Shown here: one piece after another, positions 24,501 through 35,679 of the stretch
How the letters are laid out: every line of letters begins with the position of its first letter
Numbering within the stretch: the stretch's first letter is position 1
NCBI RefSeq assembly: GCF_037975245.1
Contig: NC_092572.1
Span: 1,837,501-1,897,500 of the forward strand
Source of the DNA: Apostichopus japonicus
Lineage: Eukaryota; Echinodermata; Holothuroidea; Aspidochirotida; Stichopodidae
DNA: 60,000 bases
Direction of reading: 5' to 3'
Made by a program: the position numbers and the translations under genes
The notes under the pieces: model-generated
The model's database searches: none
What the model was told of the DNA's origin: nothing
What the model saw: the letters and a program-made list of their open reading frames with translations, nothing else

Positions 24501-27500
24501 TTGAGTAACATCATCCAGATGAATACCTAAAGTTGTATATAACAGCATTAACAAGCCTACCCAGTTCATGCAGTCAGCATACAAGAGTAAGTGCAATAAG
24601 CCCGCACAAAGCAAAAACAATTACATAGAAGTTACTTTACAATTCATTTCTCAGCACCAGTAGCACCTGAAAATGAAGAAGAACTTGTTATGATGAATCA
24701 ATGGCTTAAATACAACAAGGAACCTGAAGACCAAGTTACTGTTTTCATGGGGAAAACAGCTTTCTACCGCCAAAAGAGAATAAAAGAAAGTCTGGGGAGT
24801 GTTAACACCACCATTGCTGAGTTTCCGTGATTGTTGGACCCAGGAATGGTAAAATTCTATTAAATACTTTGCTTTTTTTTAATGATTAATATGATTGCAC
24901 CTGACACTCATTCCAGCCAAGTTAGGCATTTTCATATATTTTTTTTATCTTTAAAGACAGCTGGCTATAGACAAATTTGATTTGTTTTTGTAAGGCTTAA
25001 ATGAAAGTTGTGTATGTAAAATCTGCAGGTAATCTATGTTCTTACACATTGAGGTGGAATAGTAAAGCAGAATGCCAAACAGTGTTCACTGATAGTTTGT
25101 TCTCATGAAACCATCGTTACCCTGGGTTACTTTATGTATGTTGTTTGGCTGTTAAAGGTCTGAAATAATTATCATTAGTTATCATTTAATCCACAAATAA
25201 TTGGGTTCCACAGTAACTATTTTCTAAGCTTTTTAATGTGTGAGTCTTTCCATGTATAGCATGCAGCTGTTCCCAAAAAGAGTCATGTTCCACTGGTGAC
25301 TTTCATTTTCATTTTAGATTGAGCAAGACTTTGCATTGCTGTATCCATCAAGATCAAACAAACTCTATCAAAGATGGGAGAAGGTGGCAAGAAAAGTGAT
25401 TTTATACAGCCAACAGCTAAATTGGAGGGAGGTCCTAGGTATGCAGAATACAAAAATTGATGACCTCACAAAGGGTAAGCCTAAATATACAAAACAAACA
25501 GACATATGTTGACTTGTTGGTCCATCAAATTAGATTCTCATGAGCTGTAGGTACATGAATGGTGATATTGACAGTAAAGTATGCTCACTGCTTTGTACTT
25601 AAAATACGGTTCCTGCAATTAATAGTATGCTGCCTCTCATTGGTGATTGCTGTTCAAAAATCAAGGAATAGAGCCTTTTTATTGTTGGACAATTGGAAAA
25701 ACCTTTTAAATGGTTAATAATGAAGTCTAACATTGGGTTAAGTTTTAGGGGGACTCCAAGCCTGTGGTACTCTCACATCGGCAAGGCAATATTTCTATAT
25801 TTACATCAATCAGGCAATGTAAATGGCACATGCATGTCAGTGACAACCCTTTATCAGACTGTGTCTCTGTGAATCTGTCCATGCACATGCACCATTGTGT
25901 ATTGATATATGATCATATCTTGTGAGGTTGTTATCCTTAATTTATTCCTGTTAATAGAAATAGGTCACCAGCCAGAGGTCAAAATCTGCAAAGTGCCTCT
26001 TCTAGAGACTATACAAAAATTTTCACGTAATGAATATTTGGAAACTTGGTTGTTTAACGTTACCAAAGGTTAGAATGTATACTGCTTCTCTCATTACTAC
26101 AATGAAAGTTTAACAATGGAAGTGATTCTCATAAACAGAAATTTTAAAGGGTGTCTAAATATTATATTTTGTATTCTGCAGAAATTTAACTAGCCAGTTT
26201 TAAGGGGTGAATAATTAACAGTTTAACTGTTTTTATCTTCACAGAAGAAACAAAGAATCTGGCCTTTTCCCTGTTAGCTATCATATTCAGAAGTGGAAGG
26301 AGTGGAAAGGGTACAAAGGGTCACAACTCAGCAAATGATTCAGTAAACTGCTTCATTGATGTGCAACCAGTAAGTTTTTCTACATCTCCATTTGAATGCA
26401 GGGCTCAAACAGCAGGTTTGAAATAGTGACTCAAATAACTCAGACTGGGAAGCTCAGACAGATCTCATATTTGATGTGTATATCAACCATATTCAGTAAA
26501 AGAAGTCTTCCTTTTTTTCTGGGGGGGGGGGGTCAAATGTTATTTGAGGTCACTGGGTAAAATTTTTGAAAGTTTTCTTGACAGCTCCAGTAAAATGGGG
26601 AGCTTAGAGGGATCTCAAAATTGTTGAAGACTGCTCATTTATATTTACATTTATATTTTATATATATATATATAAATATATATATATATATTCATAGCTA
26701 CATGGTTTTTTTAATTTGTGTCATTTCATGAAATTGTAGATAACTACACTTCTTAAAATATTGCATTTTTCTTTCTTTCCATAGGAAGTGTTTGACATAG
26801 ACCAATATGTAAAGACCCTCAAAGCAACAGAAACCCCACAGCCATTTGTTGTGTGCAGGGGAAGTCGGATAACTCCATCACAAACTTATGTCATCATAGA
26901 ACGGAATGCACTCCCTCAGCAGTCACTCATGAAAGCTATTGACGTATGCTTTAAGGCCATGTACATATTTGACATTGAATATCAACCAACATGTAAGATT
27001 GCATGGCAGTTTTTGCAGGTTGTGATCTATGACTTCACTGAGGCAAGCATCACAAGTTCCATTCGAAATCTGCGTGCATTCATCGCATCAGATTCAAAGT
27101 AGTTCTTTTATTCCTAACTATTCATTGTATTTATATCATGCATTACATCTTGATAGAACAAATTTAAAGTGTAAATACTGTGTAAAATTACAGATGATTT
27201 TTCTTAACTTCCATTGTTCTATTACTTAGCTTTCATGGCTTGGCGTTCAAGGAATTTGGTGAATTACAGTATCAGTTAACTTGGTGTCATCATTCATGTT
27301 TAAGTGTTTGCCATTTTATTTCATACTGAATCAGCCAAAAATAATTTGTTTTAATAGATTATATTCATTAACACCATCACAGTAATGTCTTACAAAATCA
27401 GTTAATATTTCGGAAAACCTGTGCATAGAGTACTAACATGACATGATGGTACCCCTAGCTTTGGTTTAGCATCACAATGATCTGGTGTTAGCTAACCAGG

Positions 27501-30500
27501 CTCGTTCCAACAAAACTAAAATGTAATTAAATGTTGAAAGATAAGATATGTGTTTCCACCTGTGCTGTCTCATTTGCATTAGTTTTCTATTACTGATAGA
27601 AGATTTAATATGGGAATCAGCCTTTGGTCATCTTTTAAAGCTTATCTAGACTTGCGCCAAAACAGTTTCTGATTTATGATCCTGCGCCCATAGCAGTTTC
27701 TGATTCATGATCCTTAAACTGTTGATTACATGGGTTGGTAATGCTTCCCTGCTCATATATTTCTTGAATTTGAAAACTAACCAGGCACAGTGTAAAAATA
27801 AACACATTTTGATAAACAATGACAGGAGAAGCAATGGGTGAATGAGAGAAGTATGCTACAATAGCAATGGGTGGATGAGAGTAGCATGCTACAGTAGCAA
27901 TGGGTGGATGAGAGTAGCATGCTACAATAGCAATGAGTGGACGAGAGTAGCATGCTACAATAGCAATGAGTGGACAAGAGTAGCATGCTACAATATAGCA
28001 ATGGGTGGACGTGAGTAGCATGTTACAATAGCAATGGGTAGACAAAAAAAGCATGCTACAGTAGCAATGGGTGGATGAGAGTAGCATGCTACAATATAGC
28101 AGTGGGTGGAAGAGAGTAGCATGTTACAATAGCAATGGGTAGACAAAAATAGCATGCTACAGTAGCAATGGGTGGATGAGAGTAGCATGTTACAATAGCA
28201 ATGGGTGGACGTGAGTAGCATGCTATAATAGCAATGGGTGGATGACAGTTACATGTTACTATGACAATTGATTAACAATAGTTGCATGCTACAATAGCAA
28301 AGTGGGATGTGATAAGTGTATTTTTTCTTTATGATTTTTTTAATCTGTTTTATCTGCTTTAAATTTGTTTTGATATGCTGCTTCAAGAAAGTAGATGTTC
28401 AATAAATCATTCTACAATACACTGTGTTGTTAGATCTGTCTTTTTGGTTTGGTGTATGCTATACTTGTTCACAATCATTCAACCTTCCATGTTCATCCCA
28501 CCTATTTTAATTTATATCATTCAACATTTTTGTGTATAGTCAGTAAAAAACCGTGAAATACCTGTATTGATCATTATGAATATATTGATTAACTATCCAT
28601 TACCCAATAAAGGGAGAAAAACTGCTTAAATAATGTCGAAATATCGACCAATAAATAGCCCTATGTTGCCCAATTAGTAGTAAAGGATACCCAACCATAT
28701 GATATTCGTATTCAATATTTCGCCAACAAATGATAAACATTGCCCAACAGGCCAGTTGGGTAATTTCTTAATTACTATTTATGGGTAAAATAATATGCCC
28801 AACTATGAGTAAAAACATTACCCAGCGGCAATTGGGCAAAAAATGCTCAACAGTTGGTTGGATACATACTTCCCCAGCGTTGGTTAAAAGTTTTAATCTG
28901 AAACTGGCTGTGCTGTGCTGATATTTTTGGTATTCCTGTTTTTCACAGATGCTCATCAAGGAGCTTTTGCTGTGTGTTATGCAGGGAAAGGATCCTCACC
29001 AGGACAAGTTACTACGTGCGTGAGCTCACATTGTGAACCAGTTTGTCTCGTTTGCGGTGACCATCTAACCAAGGGAGTAAAATGGATAATGGGTGATGCT
29101 TTAATAGCTAAGGGCGAGTTCACTTTGGGGGTTATCAGTGGCTCAAAATTAAACGAGTGCCACGGGAACAGTTCCTCCTTAAGGTTAGATTCATGTCACG
29201 AGCAAATAAAAATACCATTCGATGTGAGCTAGATGGCAAAGTTTTGGCTGAATTTAAGCTGGAGAGTTCCGCGAAAGGTAAGAACATATTCCATAAAGTA
29301 AAGTTCACTATTACTCAAGGACGCCCCTCATTGGTGTTCGAGTGTTTAGCTCAACATTAATTTGGAATTTATGGTAGAACAACTTCACGTGTAGAAGCGA
29401 AATGGTGTACACTGAAGCATATATATTCTATATGCATGTTTATTAAAATAAAATAAAACTGTCAGAACTGCTTATACAAAAAGAGCATGTGTAATAGAAT
29501 GCGTAAAAGTAAGTTGGCCACAGAAAACAGACAGGTTAATGAGCACGGTGAACACAATGAGACAGATGAAAGGGGATTATAAGTAGACAATGGATGGTGA
29601 GAAGAAAGCAACAGGGAAGGAGGAGAGGTAGGAGATAAACAACTATTAACTCTTTGTCCCTCCACTGTTTATCTCTGTTCACTCTCTTCTCGTGTGTTTT
29701 TGTACCTTCTGTTACTGTACTTGTCATTTAGCCTCTGAAGAAGATCCTGCTAGGATCGAAACTTCAGGCCAACTTATTTTTACACAATATATGTATTAAT
29801 ATATTTATTAGTAAGTCTACCCCCAATATTGTGATGATAGCTACTTCATATGTATTTTTTTTTCGAGTAGGGATAAACGGAGGTCGTGCATTCTCTACAC
29901 AGATACGCACCTGCCTGTGTAATTCATTAAGCCTTGTCATAGGCCTGTCTATTAACACAATTCAACAGCACAGCATAGGTTGACGTAGAGGTGAAATACA
30001 CAGGTTATGTATTGTTTTTTTTTTGTTTTTTTTTTTGCGGTTTCAGAGACATTAACCATCGTTGGAGAAACCCATCAATATACCGATCACAACATCACCC
30101 TTGCACGAGGGCTCAACGTTTACCTCCTTTGCGTCATTCAAAATGCGTTATCTCCAGTTACTCTACATTGGCTTGTTGATGACAGATTGAATTACACAGA
30201 GAGATTTACTTCAAATGAGACGACCAACTTTTCAATACCAATATTTATAAATACAAGCACTGCTCAAGACTCCATAACCTGCGCTAGCGATGGAGATAAA
30301 CAAAATATGAGTCAACGGCTATTGATAACCAACAGCAGTACTACAACAGGTTAGATTGCGTCCAATTTACTGTGTAGATATTATATTTAAGTTACGGTCA
30401 CGTTACAGATGTGAACGTCATAATTAAAAGGTAGTATGTTGTTTATGTTTGTATGCAATCTACCATGCATTTAACGAGTAAAAATGTTTAGAAGGAATCA

Positions 30501-33427
30501 ACGAAAAATTAATAAAAGTACGGTAAAAAAGAAACGTAATTTATATAACGTTATTTAAAGTTTTCAGAGTTTTCAGAAACAGCCCACAGGAAAATTGGAA
30601 TGGCAGTTTCGTTTCTTCTGGCTGCAATATTCACCATCATAATCTTCGTCATGAAGCTATGTAAGTCAGGGTATTGTAGAACTGTAAAATACGGCAATAA
30701 TCAGAAGGCTATACTTGCTACAATGGTGTAGCTCTATTTTTTGTCATCCATAATATTATTAAATCAAATGGTTGTTTTTTAAATGATAGCACAAAAAGGG
30801 GTAAGTTAGGGTAAGAAACAAAATTAATTTAAGTTTTTGTTTGATATTTCTTTGGAAGAGACTTCTCAAGCAATGATACTTACATGTCATTTTGGCACGT
30901 TAGACATGACGTGCTTTATAATGTATGTATTGCAACTAATGTATACACTTAATTCGTATCCATTCAAATTAATATGTCCCCCCCTAAAAGAATTAGGAGT
31001 AAAGAATCCCGTGTGACTTTTGAGGCTGACGTTGGCAATACATTAATTTATCTATAATACAAATAAATAAATAAAACGCATTGCGCAACGTTTAATATAT
31101 TCATGTGAATAAAGTAATGTATATATTAAATTAAAGTTAATCCATCATATCATATTTTTACGTGAAAATGTACGGATAATTGTAATTCTTTCTCTGTTGA
31201 TTTTTCAGATAACAATTGCAAAGAGAAAGGGTAGCGTAACTTAACTGTATCTCTTCAAAACTTTATTTTTCTGAATAATATTCTCTTCATCAATTATATA
31301 TTATTAGTTTGCACTAGGTTTTGCAGAGTTCTGTGAAGACATAGAACTCTTGGGTCTACCTGTACGTTCATGTATTTGTGAAATATCGTAATCCAAACCA
31401 ACTGATATAAGATCGATACCAAAGTGTTGCGGAAATGGGTAATGTTGTAAACATAGCCAAACAATTCATAGAAGAAGCAATTGTAGGATTTACGGAAGTA
31501 ACTGCTTTATATATGTCAAATTATTATGTAATAGCTATAAATAAACAATGTATCACACTCAAGAGAGTTCGGCCAAAAATTGAACTAAAACTGGTTTAGT
31601 CAAACAGTGACACATTTCAAAATTGTTGGCATAAACCATGTTTATCAACATTTGGTTGGCTAAATTCATAGCCAATGTTTCTTAAAATTTTAGTCTTAGG
31701 ATTTGATTTACTTAAATAAATTTAATTATTTCTGCAGAGGGACAAATATTATTGCTATGGAAGAAAACGTGTGTTATGTAGGACTAGATAATCTGCCAAA
31801 TGGAATGATAAGAACGGAGACAGAGCCAATGGCGTCGTTGGGTAAGATACAATTCCTCATATTGTTGTGACAATTGTATTATTTATGTTGTATACGGCAT
31901 TGTATGCCCTTATCAGACTGAGAACCAGTAACTATAATGATTGAAACATACTAAATACCTTGAGAAAGTTGAAATATACAAGTGCAACGCAGCTGGGAGC
32001 TGACAATTTCAACTTATGTTTGTAACGGTTAGAAAATGATATACAAAAATGTTACACGTATGCATGTTAACGATTATAAAATTAAAACTTTTTCTTGTGT
32101 TATGAGAATTGGTTGACGTTGTCATTACTCTAAGCACATATCAATGCACTTATTGTGCATATTTGTCATAGAATCAGAAGAAACGAAAGACAAGAAGCCA
32201 CTTCTAAGAAAACAGATTCAGTCAGGGCAACCGTTTGAATACTGGAGTGCATTTATTTCAACCAAAGACTCGCATTCATACTCGTGTGTTGCCAAGAAAC
32301 TCTCAGGTAACATGATATTTTACAACTTGTCTCTCAATGCACTTTTTGAAAACAACCTGATTTGCCACAAGTAAAAACAAGCAATAGAGATTAATTACAT
32401 TTTATTGTCAATACTTGGTTTGGTACAATTTGAGGTTAGGTGGCTTTACCCCTCTATGTAATTTTGGACAAGTATTGACAGTTGTCCATATATCTCATGC
32501 CCTATGTTGTATTTGTACATTCCTTAGATCAGGCAACAATCCGTGACTATGAGAGTATGGAAAATCTTGTGCAGAGTCTTTCGTTGCTCGACATGGGCAA
32601 TGGCTTTGGTCAAATTTTGCATTCATCCATTCAGACACGTAAGTGCATTTACTAATATCTCCATTATGTCCTCACGCATGAATCATGAAGGGTGAAATTT
32701 TGTGTTATTATCTGAAGTAACGTATGCAACTGCACTACAGAGCGTTTTTAATTCTGCCTAACTTTGACATGTTTAGTTTTGTATCACAGTCTAAAGTTCG
32801 TACTGATCGACCAGAGTGATTCTGCTGGTGTGTGAATGCATATTATGCCACTAATACTCATTCACACATCAGTAGACACCATGTCGTGAAGTGGAATTTT
32901 GCTGGTATTGATATTTATTAATATAATATAGGCCTATATATTTCATACCAATTGCTACAAAACAGTGAAAAAGCTTCCAGTCACCACATGAATTCGAGCC
33001 TGGGTCTTTGAATGGCTTCTTCCTTTAAGTGTCTATATTGTATTTTGTTCACCAGTTCCGTTTGCAATTTACTATGAAGAGTTGAATTTTGGAACTCTCT
33101 GCGACCATGTCGTGAGACGTTTTCCAACAGAACTGTCGCTTAACACCAGTAGGAAACTTCAGCCTACCGATCATGCTCCTGTTCTGAAATACCTTCTCAA
33201 GTTTGCAGAGGACATCATAAAAGCAATGCAATATCTTGCTCATAAAAAGTAGGAATTTTAATATTTATCTGTATTGTTACATGTCTCACCCTATCAAAAT
33301 TGAATGTACATCAATATAGACCAGTGATCAGTGACGTTTGCTCTTAAACTTCATAATCGACTTGAATCAATGTTAAAAATCACTGTTCAATGTAGCTGCA
33401 TATATATATATATATATATGTATATAC

Positions 33428-33526
<99 letters not shown>

Positions 33527-35222
33527 CATATTGTTTCTTTTATTTCTTTATTTTTTATAACAGTTTAGTCACCCTGCATTGTCCCTGAGGAAAGCTCTGA
33601 TGACGGAAAGCGGCTCTTGTAAACTCTACAGCATTTACCCGAATGAATTATGTGTAGGAAGGATCCAGCAATTGTTGAAAAAGGTAACTTGAAATATATT
33701 TTATTGTTTAGAATATTACTAGATATATTTACTACTTTTTATTAAAATCCTAATTTGTTATAGTAACGACATCAATATTGTAGCATTTCTTATTCCCTAC
33801 ATCCTTCAGTTAATCCTTCCTTTTGTCCCTCCACTGTTTATTTCCTACCTCTTCTTTCTTTAGATCTCTCTATCCCTTGTCTACTAATCCACTTATAACT
33901 ATCTTTTTGTGTTCACCATGCTCATTAACCTGTCTGTAGTCTGTGCGTGTGTGTGTTTGTCCCTTCTGTTACCTTTACTAGTCTTTTAACCTTCGAAAAA
34001 GATCCTGCTAATGAAATGGAGGTAAACAATATACATATATACTAATATGCGTTCGGGTGTGTGTGTAAATGTTATCGCTTTTTTAATGTGCATGGCTTGC
34101 AATTATTAATAATTTACATGAAATGTTGGCTATGCAATTGCACCAATAGAATGAAGTTGTTAAGCACCAGTCACTTTTAATTTCAACTTCGTTTTGCAAT
34201 CAGGAAAACCCTCCTATGGCTTGGATGGCTACAGAAATATTTCTACTCGAGAAATATTTTCCAGAGAGTGACATCTGGAACCTATCTGTTTTTATGTGGG
34301 AACTTCTATCTATCGGTAATATAAATATCTGCTATCTGTGTGTGTTTTATCTCTTCTTATAAGTACTTGTTAAACTCTTAATCAAAATGAAGATTCATCC
34401 ATTCGATTTTCATTTCCACGTTTGTCATTAGCCTAATTGTTGTTTTTTTAAGGTGAATACCCTTGCGCTGGATTGCTTCAAATGGATATCAAAAAGAAGA
34501 TTCTGGAAGGTTTCCTGCTCCCAAGACCAAAAGTCTGTCCAAAGAATCTGTGCGTACTGTGATATATTATGTAAATGAGAACTAACATGCATACAAAAAA
34601 AATAAACGTGATATGAAACTGTCACGGTTGACTTAATTTACAATTAATTGAAACTGAACCCAGTTTTGTATCATGTTAAAACATATAGACAATTGGCAAG
34701 CTAATCACACTTGTTCAATCAATTGTTTAATCAGATTTCGAGTTATGGTGTCTTGCTGGCAAAGGGACCACAACATGCGACCACCTTTAGCTGATATTTT
34801 ACAAACAACCCGAGATTTACGTGCAAGACTGGATACGGTAAGTAAAGTTCAAGCCAGGTGAGGCATGACAATTTACGATGATGACTCAATCAACTTAGAG
34901 CTCGCCAAGCTTGTTATTGCCCTAGTTTTGCACACTGTAAGTACAAAATATTGCAGGAAATTACTAATTTCAGGGATGACTATGGCCGATTCTGCTTTTA
35001 TCCGGTTTCTAGCATATTTCCCAATACTTCTTGGAATATTGAGCCTATACGACATATCAATAATTACAGTATTTACTTATGTTCCATGGTTTATTTTTAC
35101 ACATGAAATCATATTTACATCATTTTCAACTCTTTCTCTAGGTTCTTATTTTATTTGTTTGTACTGTATTTTTATTTTGTCAGGACAAAGAAGATAGTCC
35201 GTATTCAGAAATTGAAGATTAA
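21507..35222 (+). CDS. Ig-Ig-TM tyrosine pseudokinase receptor, 14-exon model (one-base break in Ig1)
   Basis: Predicted type I receptor with a catalytically dead tyrosine-kinase fold. Exons: 21507-21567, 28949-29277, 30047-30349, 30568-30660, 31209-31230, 31738-31841, 32172-32306, 32528-32638, 33056-33248, 33569-33683, 34204-34315, 34453-34549, 34735-34837 and 35184-35222. All have GT-AG borders. Phases agree throughout except that the Ig1 exon is one base short; with that base the coding length would be 1818 nt, about 605 residues. Order: signal peptide, two Ig domains, TM helix, short basic juxtamembrane region, ITIM-like motif, kinase fold, and a tail with a second tyrosine motif. Beta-3 lysine (VAKK) is kept; the catalytic and DFG aspartates are lost. 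The first exon is assigned by phase and strand across a 7.4-kb intron that holds a SAMD3-like pseudogene, so that link is less sure than the rest. Ligand and pathway are unknown. Confidence 0.7.
21588..21690. mobile_element. GGGTAATATTTT/GGGCAAA MITE-like fragment
   Basis: GATGGGTAATATTTTCTGGG and TTGGGCAAAAT motifs, shared with 28610-28875 and, in the opposite orientation, 47880-47945. Boundaries and target duplication are not resolved. Confidence 0.4.
22001..24006. other. intron sequence, nothing further seen
   Basis: AT-rich DNA between SAM exons 1 and 2. Short ORFs have no domain and no splice context. A G-run lies near 23626. Confidence 0.5.
26655..26692. repeat. short (TA)n microsatellite
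   Basis: About 38 bp of TA with one internal A-A step, just before the last exon of the SAMD3-like pseudogene. Confidence 0.9.
27836..28262. repeat. minisatellite, 31-33 bp unit, about 13 copies
   Basis: Units follow the form AGCAATGGGTGGATGAGAGT plus AGCATGCTACAAT. Copies differ by substitutions such as GACGTGAGT and GACAAAAATAG, and higher-order pairs recur. The long apparent ORFs across it are products of the repeat. Confidence 0.95.
28610..28875. mobile_element. MITE-like element with TTGGGC/GCCCAA motifs
   Basis: Multiple TGCCCAAC and GTTGGGTAA motifs on both strands, including GGCAATTGGGCAAAAAATGC. It shares segments with 21588-21690 and 47880-47945. It ends about 75 bases before the Ig1 exon. 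No ORF is present. Exact ends are unresolved. Confidence 0.5.
28949..29277 (+). CDS. Ig1 exon of the pseudokinase gene, one base short
   Basis: A phase 1 acceptor (TTTTTCACAG) and phase 1 donor (GAAAG|GTAAGA) demand a multiple of three, but the exon is 329 nt. The first part reads CLVCGDHL and [12 protein letters not shown] (strands B and C). The second part is in another frame and reads [20 protein letters not shown] (strands D to F) then [10 protein letters not shown]. The frame changes near 29140-29170. The base is lost either in the allele or in the assembly. Confidence 0.75.
29505..29780 (+). repeat. dispersed repeat carrying a hammerhead-like motif, copy 1
   Basis: Contains GACAGGTTAATGAGCACGGT followed by GAACACAATGAGA, also present at 42060-42110, and ends with a CTGAAGAAGATCC segment. 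A partial, more diverged copy lies at 33790-34015. No ORF is seen. It may be the 3' end of a retroelement. Confidence 0.65.
29731..29769 (+). ncRNA. hammerhead-like fold, candidate
   Basis: GCCT-CTGAAGA-A-GATCC-TGCTA-GGATC-GAAAC-TTC-AGGC: stem I (GCCT/AGGC), a CUGANGA core, a 5-bp stem II and GAAA are all present. There is one extra A after the core, and the cleavage triplet is TTC rather than GTC. The copy at 41949-41987 has GTC. Whether it self-cleaves is unknown. Confidence 0.35.
30047..30349 (+). CDS. Ig2 exon of the pseudokinase gene
   Basis: A 303-nt phase 1-1 exon. [10 protein letters not shown] (strand B cysteine), LHWLVDD (strand C tryptophan) and DSITCASDG (strand F cysteine) form a canonical Ig set. 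Several N-x-S/T sites are present. The ATG upstream at 30007 is inside the polypyrimidine tract and is not taken as a start. Confidence 0.85.
30568..30660 (+). CDS. transmembrane exon of the pseudokinase gene
   Basis: A phase 1-1 exon with a 21-residue hydrophobic segment ([18 protein letters not shown]) before K-L, ending CTAT|GTAAGT. Two acceptors 9 bases apart (TTTTCAG at 30567 and TTTTCAG at 30576) both keep frame, giving an optional E-F-S. Confidence 0.85.
31209..31841 (+). CDS. juxtamembrane exons with an ITIM-like motif
   Basis: Exon 31209-31230 (NNCKEKG) continues the membrane stop-transfer. Exon 31738-31841 encodes [14 protein letters not shown] and ends in phase 1 at GTTGG|GTAAGA. 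VCYVGL fits the ITIM pattern [ILVS]xYxx[ILV]. Confidence 0.65.
32172..34837 (+). CDS. tyrosine pseudokinase domain exons
   Basis: Eight exons cover the kinase fold. YSCVAKKLS holds the beta-3 lysine. Helix C is [13 protein letters not shown]. The hinge is [14 protein letters not shown], and helix E is [15 protein letters not shown]. The catalytic loop [12 protein letters not shown] replaces HRDLAARNVLLT, so D becomes A and N becomes K. KLYSIY replaces K-x-x-DFG. WMATE replaces W-x-[17 protein letters not shown] is the helix F motif, and [16 protein letters not shown] ends the C-lobe. The P-loop is also degenerate. The fold should be intact with no phosphotransfer; ATP binding through the lysine cannot be ruled out. 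Confidence 0.88.
33399..33532. repeat. (TA)n microsatellite, interrupted
   Basis: TA runs with GTATA and CATA interruptions. It lies in the short intron just before the exon carrying the degraded catalytic loop. Confidence 0.95.
33790..34015 (+). repeat. dispersed repeat, partial diverged copy
   Basis: Shares TCCCTCCACTGTTTAT, GTGTTCACC-TGCTCATTAAC and AAGATCCTGCTA with the repeat at 29505-29780. The hammerhead-like core is broken here. Confidence 0.55.
35184..35222 (+). CDS. last coding exon of the pseudokinase gene, ITIM-like tail
   Basis: After TTTTGTCAG the frame reads [12 protein letters not shown]-stop. SPYSEI fits the ITIM-like pattern. Phase 0 matches the preceding exon. Confidence 0.75.
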   Translation, partial: DKEDSPYSEIED

Positions 35223-35672
35223 AACGAAATGATTCATCGCCCCAATTTTGGAAAGGATATAGTTAGCAAGACACAAGTGAAATATGATGCATTGCATATT
35301 TATTATTTCATTAGCAAAAGTGTTCGGTTACTCCTGTGTATACCACGGGATGGCACCTTTGTCTATCGTTTAGGTTATAGAAAAAAAATCCTGTGTCATT
35401 ATGTAAATGATTGCAGTTTTGGAAGTAATGCTCTGAAAATGTTACTGTGTTAACTTGTAATGAAAAGTTAAAGGTGTACGAACACATATAAAAAACATTG
35501 ATTCACATATTTTAATGTGAGCTTTTTGTTATATTCCACTTTAAACAAAGTAACAGTAACAATATTTTACAATGATACCAATACTCTGAATTGAACGCCA
35601 GCTATGCCTTTGCTTGTCACTGGAGAGATTTTCATTTATCAGCGCACATTTTCTTTTTATGGTTTAGAATTC

Positions 35673-35678
35673 AATAAA
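35673..35678 (+). terminator. candidate poly(A) signal of the pseudokinase gene
   Basis: AATAAA about 450 bases after the stop, in a stretch with no further exon. Confidence 0.45.
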
Positions 35679-35679
35679 C

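Larger units (their letters stand above)
21950..27102 (+). pseudogene. SAMD3-like SAM-domain gene copy, disabled
   Basis: Resembles fish and invertebrate proteins named SAMD3-like: a SAM domain, a middle region, and a C-terminal domain containing [18 protein letters not shown]. Exons: up to 22000 ([14 protein letters not shown]), 24007-24116 ([18 protein letters not shown]), about 24657-24848, 25318-25474 ([20 protein letters not shown]), 26245-26369 and 26785-27102 (stop TAG). Breaks: a TGA at 24828-24830 inside EFP-stop-LLDPG, where an arginine codon CGA would fit; the only in-frame ATG near the start is followed three codons later by TAG; and exon 2 leaves in phase 0 while exon 3 needs phase 1. 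The last three exons are otherwise open with good splice sites. It is probably a recently dead copy nested in an intron of the Ig pseudokinase gene. An assembly error or an alternative exon could account for single breaks, but hardly for all three. Confidence 0.72.

Noticed and set aside
27674-28221. Overlapping minus-strand ORFs with repeated CYS-type peptides
   Set aside because: Reading frames of the 31-33 bp minisatellite in several phases, with no splice or start context.
30007-30046. ATG with a hydrophobic run just before the Ig2 exon, resembling a signal peptide
   Set aside because: The hydrophobic residues come from the T-rich polypyrimidine tract of the acceptor.
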